64,000 bases of DNA from Gemmatimonadetes bacterium 2013_60CM_65_52 (GCA_002215645.1 NGFI01000005.1:612678-676677); one strand, 5' to 3'. Numbered from the stretch's first letter, positions 27,195-36,532 are shown. Made by a program: numbers and translations. Notes: a model not told the origin generated them from the letters alone.

Positions 27195-27626
27195 ATGTAC
27201 CACCGCTGGGCAGCACTAGCGCTTGTGCTCGCCCTTTGTGCAGTTCCGACAAAGCAAGCGGCGGGACAGCAGTCGACCTCGCAGTCCCGTGAGCACAAGC
27301 AGTCGGGGAGCCTCGGACAGAACTATCCGAATCCCTTCAATCCGGAAACCGCCATCCCCTTCGAGATCACGAATTGCGAGGGGGCTGTCGGGCAACACAC
27401 GGTCAGCATCAAGATCTTCAATGTGTTGGCGCAACTCGTGGCCGTTCCGATTCTGGACGGTCCGGGCGTGCCTGTCTCCAACCTGAAGCTGGGTTGCGGA
27501 CAGTACACCGCACGCTGGTACGGCAAGGTCCTCAACTCGGGCCGCGAAGCCGCGTCAGGCGTGTACGTGTACGAGCTCATCGTGGACGGTGTGCCGTCGG
27601 CGAAGAAGATGTTCGTCGCAAAGTGA
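27195..27626 (+). CDS. Small secreted protein consisting of a T9SS-type/FlgD-like sorting domain
   Basis: 143 residues with a signal peptide ending AVPTKQAAGQ. The rest is a type-A sorting-domain-like or FlgD-Ig-like fold: GQNYPNPFNPETAIPFEI, VSIKIFNVLAQLVAVPIL, GVYVYELIVDG and a closing KKMFVAK. In Bacteroidota and relatives this domain is the C-terminal tail of large secreted proteins, but here it is the whole mature protein. A cysteine pair (NCEG and LGCGQY) could form a disulfide. It has its own promoter and terminator, so it is a single-gene unit. Role unknown. Confidence 0.75.
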   Translation: MYHRWAALALVLALCAVPTKQAAGQQSTSQSREHKQSGSLGQNYPNPFNPETAIPFEITNCEGAVGQHTVSIKIFNVLAQLVAVPILDGPGVPVSNLKLGCGQYTARWYGKVLNSGREAASGVYVYELIVDGVPSAKKMFVAK

Positions 27627-27654
27627 CCTGAGGTCGTCGACCTTGGCAGAACGC

Positions 27655-27692
27655 GAAGCGTCCGGACAGCCGTCCGGGCGCTTCGTCTCTTT
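27655..27692 (+). terminator. Rho-independent terminator of the sorting-domain gene
   Basis: A 13-bp stem (27655-27667 with 27672-27684, one T-G wobble) has a 4-nt loop and is followed by GTCTCTTT. Confidence 0.8.
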
Positions 27693-27730
27693 CGGCCATG
27701 TCGAGATGGCAGCGTCCATGCGGCACCACG

Positions 27731-27750
27731 GTTGCCGTGAGAACGGCAAC
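27731..27750 (+). promoter_or_regulatory. Hairpin in the clpB leader region
   Basis: GTTGCCGT and ACGGCAAC form a perfect 8-bp stem around GAGA, a GNRA-type tetraloop, 20 bp before the clpB start. It is not CIRCE. It may be an RNA control or stabilising element, or a protein-binding site. Confidence 0.5.
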
Positions 27751-27770
27751 ATGTCCTTACCTCGCACACG

Positions 27771-30386
27771 ATGATCAATCCAGACAAGCTCACGGTCAAG
27801 TCGGCCGAAGCGCTCAACGACGCGATGGCCGAAGCGCGCCGCAACGGCAATCCGCTCGTCTACGACGTCCACCTGCTGCTCGCGCTGCTCCAGCAGGACG
27901 AGAGCATCGTCGTGCCCGTGCTGCAAAAGCTCGGAGCGAGCGTTGCCGCGCTCCGTGAGCAGGTCCTCACGGAGATCGGCCGCTACCCGAAGCAGAGCGA
28001 CGCACAGCCCACGCTCGCGCGCGAGCTCAACGCGGTCCTCGATCGCGCGGAGAAGGAGGCCTCGAATCTCGGTGACGAATACGTCTCGACCGAGCACCTG
28101 CTCCTCGCGCTCAGTGACGTAAAGACCGAGAGCCGCACCCTGCTGAACAACGCCGGCGCGACGCACAAGGCGCTCCTCGGAGCGCTGGAGGCCGTGCGCG
28201 GCACCCATCGTGTCACCGATCAGACTCCGGAAAACCAGTACCAGGCGCTGCAGCGTTACACGCGCGACCTCACCGAGGCGGCGCGGAAGGGCAAGCTCGA
28301 TCCGGTCATCGGCCGCGACGAGGAAATCCGCCGCGTGGTCCAGGTGCTCTCGCGGCGCACCAAAAACAATCCGGTGCTCATCGGCGAGCCCGGCGTCGGC
28401 AAGACGGCCATCGTCGAAGGGCTGGCTCAGCGCATCGTGAACGGAGACGTCCCCGAGAGTCTCAAGAACAAGCGCCTGCTTTCACTCGACCTCGGTGCAC
28501 TCATCGCCGGTGCGAAGTTCCGCGGTGAGTTCGAGGAGCGGCTCAAGGCCGTACTCAAGGAGCTCACCGAGGGCGAAGGAAAGTTCGTCGTCTTCATCGA
28601 TGAGTTGCATACACTGGTGGGCGCCGGCAAGGCGGAAGGCTCCATGGACGCCGGCCAGATGCTCAAGCCGATGCTGTCGCGTGGTGAGCTGCACGTCGTC
28701 GGCGCAACGACGCTGGACGAATATCGCAAGTATGTCGAGAAGGACGCGGCCCTCGAGCGGCGTTTCCAGCCCGTGTACGTCGGCGAGCCGAGCGTCGAGA
28801 GCACGATTGCAATCCTGCGGGGTCTCAAGGAGCGCTACGAGGCGCATCACGGCGTTCGCATCACCGACGGCGCGGTCATCGCGGCGGCGACGCTGTCGCA
28901 CCGTTACATCGGCGACCGCTTCCTTCCCGACAAGGCCATCGACCTCCTCGATGAGGCGGCGTCGCGTCTGCGCATCGAGATCGATTCCATGCCGCAGGAG
29001 ATCGACGAGGTGGAGCGCCGCATCATGCAGCTCGAGATCGAGCGCACGGCGCTGCAGAAGGAGAAGGACCCCGCGTCCAAAGAACGGCGGCACACGATCG
29101 AGCGCGAGCTCGCCGAGTTGAAGGAGCGGTCCTCCGCGATGAAGGCACAGTGGCAGCAGGAGAAAGAGACGCTCGGCGCAGTGGGAAAGATCAAACAGCA
29201 GATCGATCAGGCGCGCATCGAGGCGGAGCAGGCCTCACGTCAGGGTGATCTCGCGCGCGCCGCGGAGATCAGCTACGGCCGCATTCCCGAGCTCGAGCGG
29301 CAGATGAAGGAGGCCGAAGCGAAGCTCGCGAGCCGCGACGGCCGCCCGCAGTTCCTGAAGGAGGAAGTCGGCGCGGAGGACATCGCGGAGGTGGTCGCGA
29401 AGTGGACCGGCATTCCGGTGACGCGCATGATGGAGGGCGAGCGCGAGCGGCTCACCAAACTGGATCGCGAGCTCGCGCGGCGCGTTGTCGGACAGGACGA
29501 GGCGGTGCAAGCGATCGCGAACGCGGTGCGTCGCTCGCGCGCAGGGCTTCAGGATCCGAATCGCCCCATTGGCTCATTCATCTTTCTGGGGCCCACTGGC
29601 GTCGGCAAGACGGAGACGGCACGCGCGCTCGCGGAATTCCTGTTCGACGACGAGTCCGCGATGGTGCGCATCGACATGTCGGAGTACATGGAGAAGCACG
29701 CCGTCGCTCGCCTCATCGGCGCGCCGCCCGGCTACGTGGGTTATGAGGAGGGCGGACAGCTGACGGAAGCGGTACGCCGCCGGCCGTACGCGGTCATCCT
29801 CTTCGACGAGATCGAGAAGGCACATCCGGACGTCTTCAACGTGCTGCTCCAGATTCTCGACGACGGGCGCCTCACGGACTCGCAGGGGCGCACGGTGGAC
29901 TTCCGCAACACCGTGATCATCATGACGTCAAACATTGGCAGTCACTACATCCTCGAGCACACGGGCGAGGACTGGGCGCTGATGGAGACGCAGGTGACGA
30001 GTGCGCTGCGCGCGCACTTCAAGCCCGAGTTCCTGAATCGTGTGGACGACATTGTCATCTTCCGCCCGCTCGGTCCCGAGCAGATCGAGCATATCGTGGA
30101 TCTTCAACTGGCGCGGTTCGAGAAGTTGCTCGCCGAGCGGAAGTTGTCGCTGGAGGTCACGCCGGAGGCGCGTGCGATCATCGCCGAGGAGGGATACGAT
30201 CCGGCGTTCGGTGCGCGGCCGTTGAAGCGCGCCATCCAGCGTCTCGTCCAGAATCCGCTCGCGCTTCAGATCCTCGAGGGGCGCTTCCAGGACGGCGACA
30301 CCATCGTCGTCGATCGCAAGGACGACGGAACGCTCTCTTTCAGCGTGGGCGAGCGCGTGGCTGCCGCGGTTCCCGCGCACGCATGA
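27771..30386 (+). CDS. clpB: ATP-dependent disaggregase ClpB
   Basis: 871-residue Hsp100 chaperone that pulls apart protein aggregates with DnaK. The N-terminal domain (about 1-145) has two Clp-N repeats. The first AAA domain has Walker A GEPGVGKT near residue 205 and a long coiled-coil M domain follows (about 410-520), which separates ClpB from ClpA/ClpC. The second AAA domain has [19 protein letters not shown] near residue 607 and the sensor-2 [11 protein letters not shown]. No CIRCE lies upstream. It overlaps tadA by 4 bp. Confidence 0.97.
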   Translation: MINPDKLTVKSAEALNDAMAEARRNGNPLVYDVHLLLALLQQDESIVVPVLQKLGASVAALREQVLTEIGRYPKQSDAQPTLARELNAVLDRAEKEASNLGDEYVSTEHLLLALSDVKTESRTLLNNAGATHKALLGALEAVRGTHRVTDQTPENQYQALQRYTRDLTEAARKGKLDPVIGRDEEIRRVVQVLSRRTKNNPVLIGEPGVGKTAIVEGLAQRIVNGDVPESLKNKRLLSLDLGALIAGAKFRGEFEERLKAVLKELTEGEGKFVVFIDELHTLVGAGKAEGSMDAGQMLKPMLSRGELHVVGATTLDEYRKYVEKDAALERRFQPVYVGEPSVESTIAILRGLKERYEAHHGVRITDGAVIAAATLSHRYIGDRFLPDKAIDLLDEAASRLRIEIDSMPQEIDEVERRIMQLEIERTALQKEKDPASKERRHTIERELAELKERSSAMKAQWQQEKETLGAVGKIKQQIDQARIEAEQASRQGDLARAAEISYGRIPELERQMKEAEAKLASRDGRPQFLKEEVGAEDIAEVVAKWTGIPVTRMMEGERERLTKLDRELARRVVGQDEAVQAIANAVRRSRAGLQDPNRPIGSFIFLGPTGVGKTETARALAEFLFDDESAMVRIDMSEYMEKHAVARLIGAPPGYVGYEEGGQLTEAVRRRPYAVILFDEIEKAHPDVFNVLLQILDDGRLTDSQGRTVDFRNTVIIMTSNIGSHYILEHTGEDWALMETQVTSALRAHFKPEFLNRVDDIVIFRPLGPEQIEHIVDLQLARFEKLLAERKLSLEVTPEARAIIAEEGYDPAFGARPLKRAIQRLVQNPLALQILEGRFQDGDTIVVDRKDDGTLSFSVGERVAAAVPAHA

Positions 30387-30868
30387 TCGAGGATGAACGG
30401 TGGATGCAGGTGGCCCTCGAGCAGGCGCGGCTTGCGGCTGCGATAGGCGAGGTGCCGGTCGGAGCCGTGATCGTCCGTGACGGCATCGAGATCGCCCGGG
30501 CGGGGAATCGCACCGTGCATGATCGGGATGCCACCGCGCATGCCGAGACGCTGGTCATTCGCGAGGCGGGCACGAGCCTTGGTCAGTGGCGGCTGGATGG
30601 CTGCACGGTGTATGTCACGCTGGAGCCGTGCTCCATGTGCGCGGGCGCCATGGTGCTGTCGCGCGTCGCACGCGTCGTCTTCGGCGCATGGGACGACAAG
30701 GCGGGCATGGCCGGCTCCGTCGGCGACCTGCTGCGGCATCCACGGCTGAATCATCGGCCGGAGGTGCGCGGCGGTGTGTGTGGCGAGGAGTGCGCTGCGG
30801 AATTGCGGGCGTTCTTCGCTGCGCGCCGAGCCCGCGATTGCGTTGACACTCCCGACGCGGTCGGGTAA
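30383..30868 (+). CDS. tadA: tRNA-adenosine deaminase TadA
   Basis: 161-residue cytidine/deoxycytidylate-like deaminase that makes inosine at the wobble position of tRNA-Arg(ACG). His53, Glu55 (HAE) and Cys83, Cys86 (PCSMC) form the zinc and proton-shuttle site. The [18 protein letters not shown] segment is typical of TadA. Start overlaps clpB by 4 bp. The 3' end contains a tRNA promoter. Confidence 0.94.
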   Translation: MIEDERWMQVALEQARLAAAIGEVPVGAVIVRDGIEIARAGNRTVHDRDATAHAETLVIREAGTSLGQWRLDGCTVYVTLEPCSMCAGAMVLSRVARVVFGAWDDKAGMAGSVGDLLRHPRLNHRPEVRGGVCGEECAAELRAFFAARRARDCVDTPDAVG

Positions 30869-30871
30869 ACT
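30843..30871 (+). promoter_or_regulatory. Promoter of the tRNA-Ser genes inside the end of tadA
   Basis: A perfect TTGACA at 30843-30848 and TAAACT at 30866-30871 are separated by 17 bp. The predicted start lies about eight bases before the tRNA-Ser(CGA) gene. Confidence 0.7.
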
Positions 30872-30885
30872 ACTGGGCTGTCTCC

Positions 30886-30972
30886 GGACAGGTGGCTGAG
30901 TGGTTGAAAGCACCGGTCTCGAAAACCGGCGTACCCGCAAGGGTACCGTGAGTTCGAATCTCACCCTGTCCG
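30886..30972 (+). tRNA. tRNA-Ser (anticodon CGA)
   Basis: Acceptor stem GGACAGG/CCTGTCC, anticodon stem CCGGT/ACCGG with loop CTCGAAA giving anticodon CGA, a long variable arm (GTACCC/GGGTAC) typical of serine tRNA, and a TTCGAAT T-loop. It reads UCG. CCA is not encoded. Confidence 0.95.
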
Positions 30973-31032
30973 CTTCGGGCAAGCCGTCGCGTCGCGGGCT
31001 TCCGTATTGTCGGCCTCGAGGCGTGTGTTCCC

Positions 31033-31119
31033 GGATCGGTGGCCGAGTGGTTTAAGGCGCACGCCTGGAAAGTGTGTGTACGTGAAAGCGTACCGTGAGT
31101 TCGAATCTCACCCGATCCG
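31033..31119 (+). tRNA. tRNA-Ser (anticodon GGA)
   Basis: Acceptor GGATCGG/CCGATCC, anticodon loop CTGGAAA giving anticodon GGA, a long variable arm (GTACG/CGTAC) and a TTCGAAT T-loop. It reads UCC and UCU. CCA is not encoded. It follows the first tRNA-Ser by 60 bp and may share its promoter. Confidence 0.95.
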
Positions 31120-31130
31120 CTTAGAACCGT

Positions 31131-31164
31131 GACCCCGCTTTGCCTCAAACGGCAGAGCGGGGTC
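31131..31164 (+). terminator. Terminator-like hairpin after the tRNA-Ser pair
   Basis: A 14-bp stem (31131-31144 with 31151-31164, one T-G wobble) with a 6-nt loop lies directly after the second tRNA. No T-run follows, so termination is inferred from position. Confidence 0.55.
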
Positions 31165-31189
31165 ATGTGCGTGTGGGCGCCCTTGCACG

Positions 31190-31218
31190 TTGGGCGCCCA
31201 TCGCGCGCGCGATATCTT
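31190..31218 (+). promoter_or_regulatory. Possible promoter of the acylase gene
   Basis: TTGGGC (31190-31195) and TATCTT (31213-31218) are 17 bp apart. The -35 is weak (three of six), but the -10-like TATCTT recurs before other genes here. Confidence 0.4.
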
Positions 31219-31253
31219 CTCGCCAGCTCAGGGCATCCATCGACCGAGGAATT

Positions 31254-33683
31254 GTGATACGCCGCTCCGCCGCGATCCGCACCACCATCGCCTTGCTCAT
31301 CCTGATGAGCGCGACGACGCGCGCACAGACGCCGCGCTCCGATACGCTCCGTGTCGCCGGACTCCAGCAACCTGTCGAAGTCCTGCGAGACCGTTGGGGC
31401 ATGTCGCACATCTACGCGGGCAACGAGCACGATCTGTTCTTCGCGCAGGGCTATTCGGCGGCGCGCGACCGCGGGTTCCAGTTCGAGATGTGGCGACGGC
31501 AAGCAACGGGGACGATGGCCGAAGTACTCGGCCGGCGCGAGCTCGATCGCGATCGCGGGGCGCGCCTCTTTCGGTATCGCGGCAGCCTGAGCGCGGAGCT
31601 CGCGCGCTATCATCCCCACGGCGCGGCAATCGTCGGCGCCTTCGTGGATGGCGTGAACGCATACGTCGAGCAGGCGTCACACGATCCGTCGCTCATCCCG
31701 GCCGAGCTGCGCATGCTTGGCATCACGCCGGGGCGGTGGACGTCCGACGTGGTGATCTCGCGGCATCAGGGACTTCTCGGCAACATCGAGGAGGAGCTCG
31801 CCTACGGGCGCTTCGTGGCGCATCACGGCGCGGCGCTCCTGAAGAAGGTGCAGTGGTTTCATCCGGGCCCCGGCGAGCCAACGCTCGACCTCGATGCGGC
31901 CGTGGACGGCACGGCGCTGGACGCACCCATCCTGGCGCTCTATGAAGCGTTCCGCGGACCCGTGCGCTTTCGTGCATCGGACATCGGTGTCTCCTATCGT
32001 GGCGACACGGCCACCGCGCGACGTCTGGCGCACCTCGACTCGGTGGCGGCCGACGACATGCGCTGGACGCAGCGCCGGGATATCGGAAGCAACAACTGGG
32101 TCGTGAGCGGCCAGCATACACTGAGCGGCCGCGCCCTCATGGCGAACGATCCGCATCGCTCGATAGCCGCGCCGTCACTCCGCTACTTCGTACATCTGAC
32201 CGCGCCCGGGTGGAACGTCATTGGCGGGGGGGAGCCTGTCATCCCTGGCGTCTCCATCGGACACAACGAGTTCGGTGCGTGGGGACTCACGATCTTCGCG
32301 ACTGACGGCGAGGACCTCTACGTCTACAAGACCAATCCGGCAAATCCTCGGCAGTATCGCTACAAGGAGACGTGGGAGACGATGCGCACCATTCACGAGA
32401 CGGTTGCCGTGAAGGGAGAGTCGGCCGCCGACCTCTCCCTGCGGTATACGCGTCACGGTCCGGTGGTGTACGAGGATACCGTGCGGCATCTTGCGTACGC
32501 GGTGCGCGCCGCGTGGCTGGAGCCGGGCGGCGCGCCGTACATGGCATCGCTGCGCATGGATCAAGCGCGGAGCTGGGATGAGTTCCGCGCGGCCTGCAGC
32601 TACAGCAACATTCCCGGCGAAAACATGATATGGGCCGATGTGAGTGGTAACATCGGCTGGCAAGCGGTGGGCATCGCGCCCATTCGCGCCAACTGGAGTG
32701 GTCTTGTGCCGGTTCCCGGCGACGGACGATACGAGTGGGCTGGATACCTGCCGATTCTCGAGAAGCCGCACGCCTTCAATCCGCCGGAAGGCTTCATCGC
32801 CACGGCAAACAACAACCTCACGCCGGAAACGTACCCGCATCGCAACGCCATAGGATGGGTATGGGCGGACCCGTATCGGTGGGCGCGCATCGGCGAAGTA
32901 CTGGGCTCCGGCCGGCGCGTGTCCACGATGGACATGATGCGTCTCCAGACTGATTACACCTCGTTGCCGGCGCGGTCGCTCGTTCCCCTTCTGGCGGGTC
33001 TCTCCTCCAGTGATGACGCGGTGGAGCGCGCACGACAATCGCTGCTCGCCTGGAACGATGTGGTCGACAAGACCTCGGTACCGGCCGGCATCTACGAGGC
33101 CTGGGTTCGCGCACTCGACGCAAGGGTGATCGACTTGGTGGTACCCGCGCCGGCGCGCGCGAGGGCGCGGGGTGTCCCCATGCACCGCATCGTGGAATGG
33201 CTCACGTCCCCGGGCGGAGACTTCGGCGCCAAACCGCTCGCGACGCGCGACTCGGTTCTCCTGACGAGCCTCGCTGCGGCAGTGGCGGATCTCACCACCC
33301 GATTCGGCGCTGACATGTCCGCGTGGGAGTGGGGGAAGTATCACCACGCCCTGCTCGCGCATCCGATGAGCGCAGCCCTGAACGCCGAGCAGCGTGCGCG
33401 CTTCGAGGTGGGGCCGTGGCCACGCGGTGGCGATGGAAATACCGTTGGCGCCACTGGCGCGGGCCCGAATCAGATGGCTGGCGCGTCCTTTCGTATCATT
33501 GTCGAGCCCGGCGACTGGGATGCGGCCGTCGGGACGAACACACCCGGACAATCGGGAGACGTGAACAGCCCGCACTACCGGGATCTGTTCGAGCTGTGGA
33601 AGAACGATCGCTACTTCCCCGTGAAGTACTCGCGAACAGCGGTGGAAGGCGTAACGGAAGCGCGGCTGACACTGCGTCCGTGA
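31254..33683 (+). CDS. Penicillin acylase family (Ntn-hydrolase) protein
   Basis: 809-residue secreted amidase of the penicillin-acylase/acylase family. It has a signal peptide (LLILMSATTRAQ). The pro-protein is expected to be cut before Ser279 (GSNNWVVSG), which becomes the catalytic N-terminal nucleophile of the beta chain. Other family segments are LMANDPHRSIAAPSLRYFVH and GVSIGHNEFGAWGLT. Substrates of relatives include beta-lactams and acyl-homoserine lactones; this one cannot be told apart by eye. GTG at 31254, with GAGGA just upstream, is favoured. Confidence 0.88.
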   Translation: MIRRSAAIRTTIALLILMSATTRAQTPRSDTLRVAGLQQPVEVLRDRWGMSHIYAGNEHDLFFAQGYSAARDRGFQFEMWRRQATGTMAEVLGRRELDRDRGARLFRYRGSLSAELARYHPHGAAIVGAFVDGVNAYVEQASHDPSLIPAELRMLGITPGRWTSDVVISRHQGLLGNIEEELAYGRFVAHHGAALLKKVQWFHPGPGEPTLDLDAAVDGTALDAPILALYEAFRGPVRFRASDIGVSYRGDTATARRLAHLDSVAADDMRWTQRRDIGSNNWVVSGQHTLSGRALMANDPHRSIAAPSLRYFVHLTAPGWNVIGGGEPVIPGVSIGHNEFGAWGLTIFATDGEDLYVYKTNPANPRQYRYKETWETMRTIHETVAVKGESAADLSLRYTRHGPVVYEDTVRHLAYAVRAAWLEPGGAPYMASLRMDQARSWDEFRAACSYSNIPGENMIWADVSGNIGWQAVGIAPIRANWSGLVPVPGDGRYEWAGYLPILEKPHAFNPPEGFIATANNNLTPETYPHRNAIGWVWADPYRWARIGEVLGSGRRVSTMDMMRLQTDYTSLPARSLVPLLAGLSSSDDAVERARQSLLAWNDVVDKTSVPAGIYEAWVRALDARVIDLVVPAPARARARGVPMHRIVEWLTSPGGDFGAKPLATRDSVLLTSLAAAVADLTTRFGADMSAWEWGKYHHALLAHPMSAALNAEQRARFEVGPWPRGGDGNTVGATGAGPNQMAGASFRIIVEPGDWDAAVGTNTPGQSGDVNSPHYRDLFELWKNDRYFPVKYSRTAVEGVTEARLTLRP

Positions 33684-33686
33684 CGC

Positions 33687-34988
33687 CTACTGCATGAAGA
33701 ACATCATGCCGCCTCCGTCGCCGCCGAAGCGCGGATTCACGACGTTGTTCAGCACCGACCCGAACGAATAGTTCAGACCCACGAAGAAGAACTGGCTGAA
33801 GCGCGTGCTCTGCTGCGTCTGCCGGAGCAGGGCGTCATCGCGCGTGATGGTCTCCTTCGGGATGTAGAACTGATCGTGAATCGCGTCGTAATTGCCGCTG
33901 AAGTTCACGCTCAGCCCCTTCACGATCCGCACGTTCGCACCGAGGGAATAGGTGATTCTGCGCCGGGCGAGATCGCTCAGGTAGCTCGTGGCGTCCACGC
34001 CGGCGTTCACGGAGCCCCATGTCTGCCGCTGACTGAACGCCGTCGAGAAGAGCTGCACGGGAAGCGTCTCCCTCAGCTTGTTGAACAGCGTCGTGTCGTA
34101 GTAGCTGAAGCTGCTGACACCGACGCCGTACTGGAACCGCAGTTGACGTCGCGTCGCATCGGCGTACGGGAAAAGGTCGTACTCCACGGCCGGCGTGATA
34201 CGCGCGGAGAAACGCTGATTCAGATAGGTGGAGGAGGTAAAGGATCCCTTCAGCCCCGCCGACCAGTGGTCGTCGAGGCTCTTCACCTGGAGTAGACTGG
34301 CGAAGTAGCTCCGTTGGATAAACACGGATTGCGTGCCGCCGAAGCTGAAGCGGCTCTCGCTGTAGTTCTCGTTCGCCGACACGGAGGTCTTCCACGCGTC
34401 GGTGACGCGATTGACCGCGACCTGCCCGTTGATGTAGACGCTCGAGTAACTCTCCTCGCGGAAGCCATTCCCGTTCGAGCCCAGCGTGAACACCCACGCG
34501 TTCCACGGATCACGCACGGGCGCCGTCGATGACGAGTCCTTGTTCGTGGCCGCCGTGAACGTGACTGCGAGACGCTCCGCCGCGCTAGTCCGAGCGAGAT
34601 AGCGGACCAACCCGAGCTGCAATGTGCGGGCGAGGCCACGCCGAGTCTCGTCGTTCGTGCTGGACTGTGGGGCGACGTACGACAGGGTGTCGCTGACACC
34701 CTCGAACTTGTGCTGGCCAATGAACGCCAGCGTGAAGAATGTGCCGCCCCCGCCGGTACGCTGGCTCGTTGCCAGCACGTGTACGTCGGCGGCCGTCCGC
34801 TCTCTGACCCAGTTCACGCTCACGATTTCCGTGCGGAAGAATTCTTCATCGCAGAAGAATCCGCTGCAGTCGAGAAACACGTTGAAGGCTCGTGCTGCCG
34901 GCTGGGCGCCGATGGCGTCGCGCGGCATCAGCAACGCGATCGCGGTGAGGGCAACACCAAGGAATGCACGGCGCAATGCGATCTCCAT
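33687..34988 (-). CDS. Secreted barrel-like protein, last gene of the padR cassette
   Basis: 433 residues with a signal peptide (MEIALRRAFLGVALTAIALL then MPRDAIGAQ). The mature part starts with a conserved-looking FNVFLDCSGFFCDEEF that has a Cys pair, then an anion-like beta-rich region of barrel character (RSYFASLLQVKSLDDHWSAG, FSYYDTTLFNKLRETLPVQL). It ends in a Gly- and Met-rich FGGDGGGMMFFMQ. I do not recognise a family. It starts by a one-base overlap with the upstream gene (TGATG), so all three cassette genes are co-expressed. Three bases separate its stop from that of the convergent acylase gene. Confidence 0.7.
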   Translation of the reverse strand: MEIALRRAFLGVALTAIALLMPRDAIGAQPAARAFNVFLDCSGFFCDEEFFRTEIVSVNWVRERTAADVHVLATSQRTGGGGTFFTLAFIGQHKFEGVSDTLSYVAPQSSTNDETRRGLARTLQLGLVRYLARTSAAERLAVTFTAATNKDSSSTAPVRDPWNAWVFTLGSNGNGFREESYSSVYINGQVAVNRVTDAWKTSVSANENYSESRFSFGGTQSVFIQRSYFASLLQVKSLDDHWSAGLKGSFTSSTYLNQRFSARITPAVEYDLFPYADATRRQLRFQYGVGVSSFSYYDTTLFNKLRETLPVQLFSTAFSQRQTWGSVNAGVDATSYLSDLARRRITYSLGANVRIVKGLSVNFSGNYDAIHDQFYIPKETITRDDALLRQTQQSTRFSQFFFVGLNYSFGSVLNNVVNPRFGGDGGGMMFFMQ

Positions 34989-36184
34989 CAGTAGTTGACG
35001 CGCTCGAGAGCGAGTGAACCTTCGACGACCGCCGCTCCGAACGTGCCGTGGCCAACGTTGACGGTCGCGCCGCCTGGGCGCACCATACAGTACGTGCCGT
35101 ACTCCTCGAGCGGGATCACATACACGCGCAGGCCGTTCCCCCGAGAGCACGCTGCGTCACCACGCAGAGTGATCGTGGGCGGTGCCTCGCCCTTCCGCCG
35201 CGGCAGGTACTTGAGCCAGAACGCGCCCTTCGGCAGCGACCACCTCAGCGTGTCGCCTCGCTCCAGCCGGACCGGTACTGCAACGAACCGCTGATCGGCC
35301 CGGAGTCCTTCCAGCGACCGCACGCGCTCGTGGACGATTACCTGCATCCCCGCGCTTCTATCCCCGACGTTGACGTCTACCATCGTCTGCCCCACCGCTC
35401 GCGGACGGATGGTATGTCCCACGATGACCGCGACCGAGCTGTCGTGCACCAGCGCCGCTCCTCGGAGTTGCATGACCGGGAGACCGTCAAATCCGATGGC
35501 GACGAACGGAAGGTCGCGTGGCCGATCGCCAGCGACGAAGTCAATCCAGTGACTCGCGCGCAACTCCTGCACGGGGCGACACAGGACGGCCACGTCGGTG
35601 GCGATCATGCCGAGCGACGCGCGCACCGTGGCCTCGCCATCCCACGTACACGTGACGACGCCCTGCGAAGAAACGGTGATCGGCGCGCCGGATATCCACT
35701 GATACTGCACGCCCTGCGACGCGAGCGGACGGTTTCGCTTGTCGAGCACGCGCATCTCGAGTTGAACGGCGTGCACGCTGTTGATGACGATACCGTCCGC
35801 CGGATTTGCAACGTTGGCCAGAAGTCGTGATGGCGGGCCATCGCGGAGCAGGACGGCGACCAGCGCGGCCGTCAGCATCAGCCCGATGCCCAGCAGCGCC
35901 GCGGCCAGTCGCAACCGCACCCGCGGCTCTCCCCTTCGGAGCACGCTTGTGATCAGGTGTGGCGCCGAGCGCACAACTTCGAGGCCAAGCCAAACGCGGG
36001 CGAGCATCCGGCCGTCGCGTGTCGCGCGAAGCGCAAACTCCTCGGCGAGGTCGCCAACCATGGCCTCCACCAACTCCGCGTCCAGACCAATCGCCACCAG
36101 CAGCCGCTCGTACATCGAGAGGTTGGTGCGCCGGTGGCCACGCGCGTCGGCGCCGAGCGCGCGAATACTTGCGAGTCGTCTCAT
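34988..36184 (-). CDS. Permease-prefix-like membrane protein with large extracellular domain, no permease
   Basis: 398 residues. Residues about 22-80 resemble the permease prefix domain found in PadR-linked MacB/FtsX-type transporters (LLVAIGLDAELVEAMVGDLA, EEFALRATRDG). A membrane helix follows near residues 105-125 (LAAALLGIGLMLTAALVAVL). The remaining 270 residues are a beta-rich, probably extracytoplasmic region with two Ig-like parts (QLEMRVLDKRNRPLASQGVQ and later). The permease domains that normally follow are absent. The ATG at 36184 overlaps the padR stop by 4 bp. Function unknown; a membrane sensor or co-receptor partner for PadR is possible. Confidence 0.6.
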   Translation of the reverse strand: MRRLASIRALGADARGHRRTNLSMYERLLVAIGLDAELVEAMVGDLAEEFALRATRDGRMLARVWLGLEVVRSAPHLITSVLRRGEPRVRLRLAAALLGIGLMLTAALVAVLLRDGPPSRLLANVANPADGIVINSVHAVQLEMRVLDKRNRPLASQGVQYQWISGAPITVSSQGVVTCTWDGEATVRASLGMIATDVAVLCRPVQELRASHWIDFVAGDRPRDLPFVAIGFDGLPVMQLRGAALVHDSSVAVIVGHTIRPRAVGQTMVDVNVGDRSAGMQVIVHERVRSLEGLRADQRFVAVPVRLERGDTLRWSLPKGAFWLKYLPRRKGEAPPTITLRGDAACSRGNGLRVYVIPLEEYGTYCMVRPGGATVNVGHGTFGAAVVEGSLALERVNY

Positions 36185-36513
36185 GCCGGCTCCGGACGAA
36201 CGCTTCCGAACCCGGCCCACAGCGCCGCGGTGTTCCGCTCGGCATCACGAAGCGCGCGAGCTCCTGCGCCGGTGATTGCATAGTGGCGCCGCGAACGGCC
36301 ACCGCGGAAGGGTTGTGGCTCGCCCGTGCGCGACTTGAGAACACCTTTGTCCTCGAGACGTTGGAGGGTGGTGTAGACCGCGCCGATGGAGTAATCCCGG
36401 CCGGTCCGTTCGGTGAGGTCTCGGCGGACCGCGAGCCCATATGCGTCGTTGCCGAGGCGCGCGACAGCGAGGAGGGCGGCGAGCTCGAGGCTTCCCAAGG
36501 TCAATGTGGGCAT
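36181..36513 (-). CDS. PadR-family transcriptional regulator
   Basis: 110-residue winged-helix repressor. It starts MPTLTLGSLELAALLAVARL and continues with the recognition helix YSIGAVYTTLQRLEDKGVLK and the wing GGRSRRHYAIT. Members bind as dimers to short palindromes. A palindrome overlaps its own promoter. The start at 36513 is favoured over an in-frame ATG at 36549 because PadR proteins begin near the LTLGSLE segment. Confidence 0.93.
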   Translation of the reverse strand: MPTLTLGSLELAALLAVARLGNDAYGLAVRRDLTERTGRDYSIGAVYTTLQRLEDKGVLKSRTGEPQPFRGGRSRRHYAITGAGARALRDAERNTAALWAGFGSVRPEPA

Positions 36514-36515
36514 AA

Positions 36516-36532
36516 GTTCTATTATGTAGAAC
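36516..36532. promoter_or_regulatory. Palindromic operator candidate at padR
   Basis: GTTCTA and TAGAAC (6 bp arms, 5-nt spacer) lie directly before the padR start and span the -10 hexamer. Palindromes of this size are typical PadR sites, so autorepression is likely. Binding itself is inferred. Confidence 0.5.
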
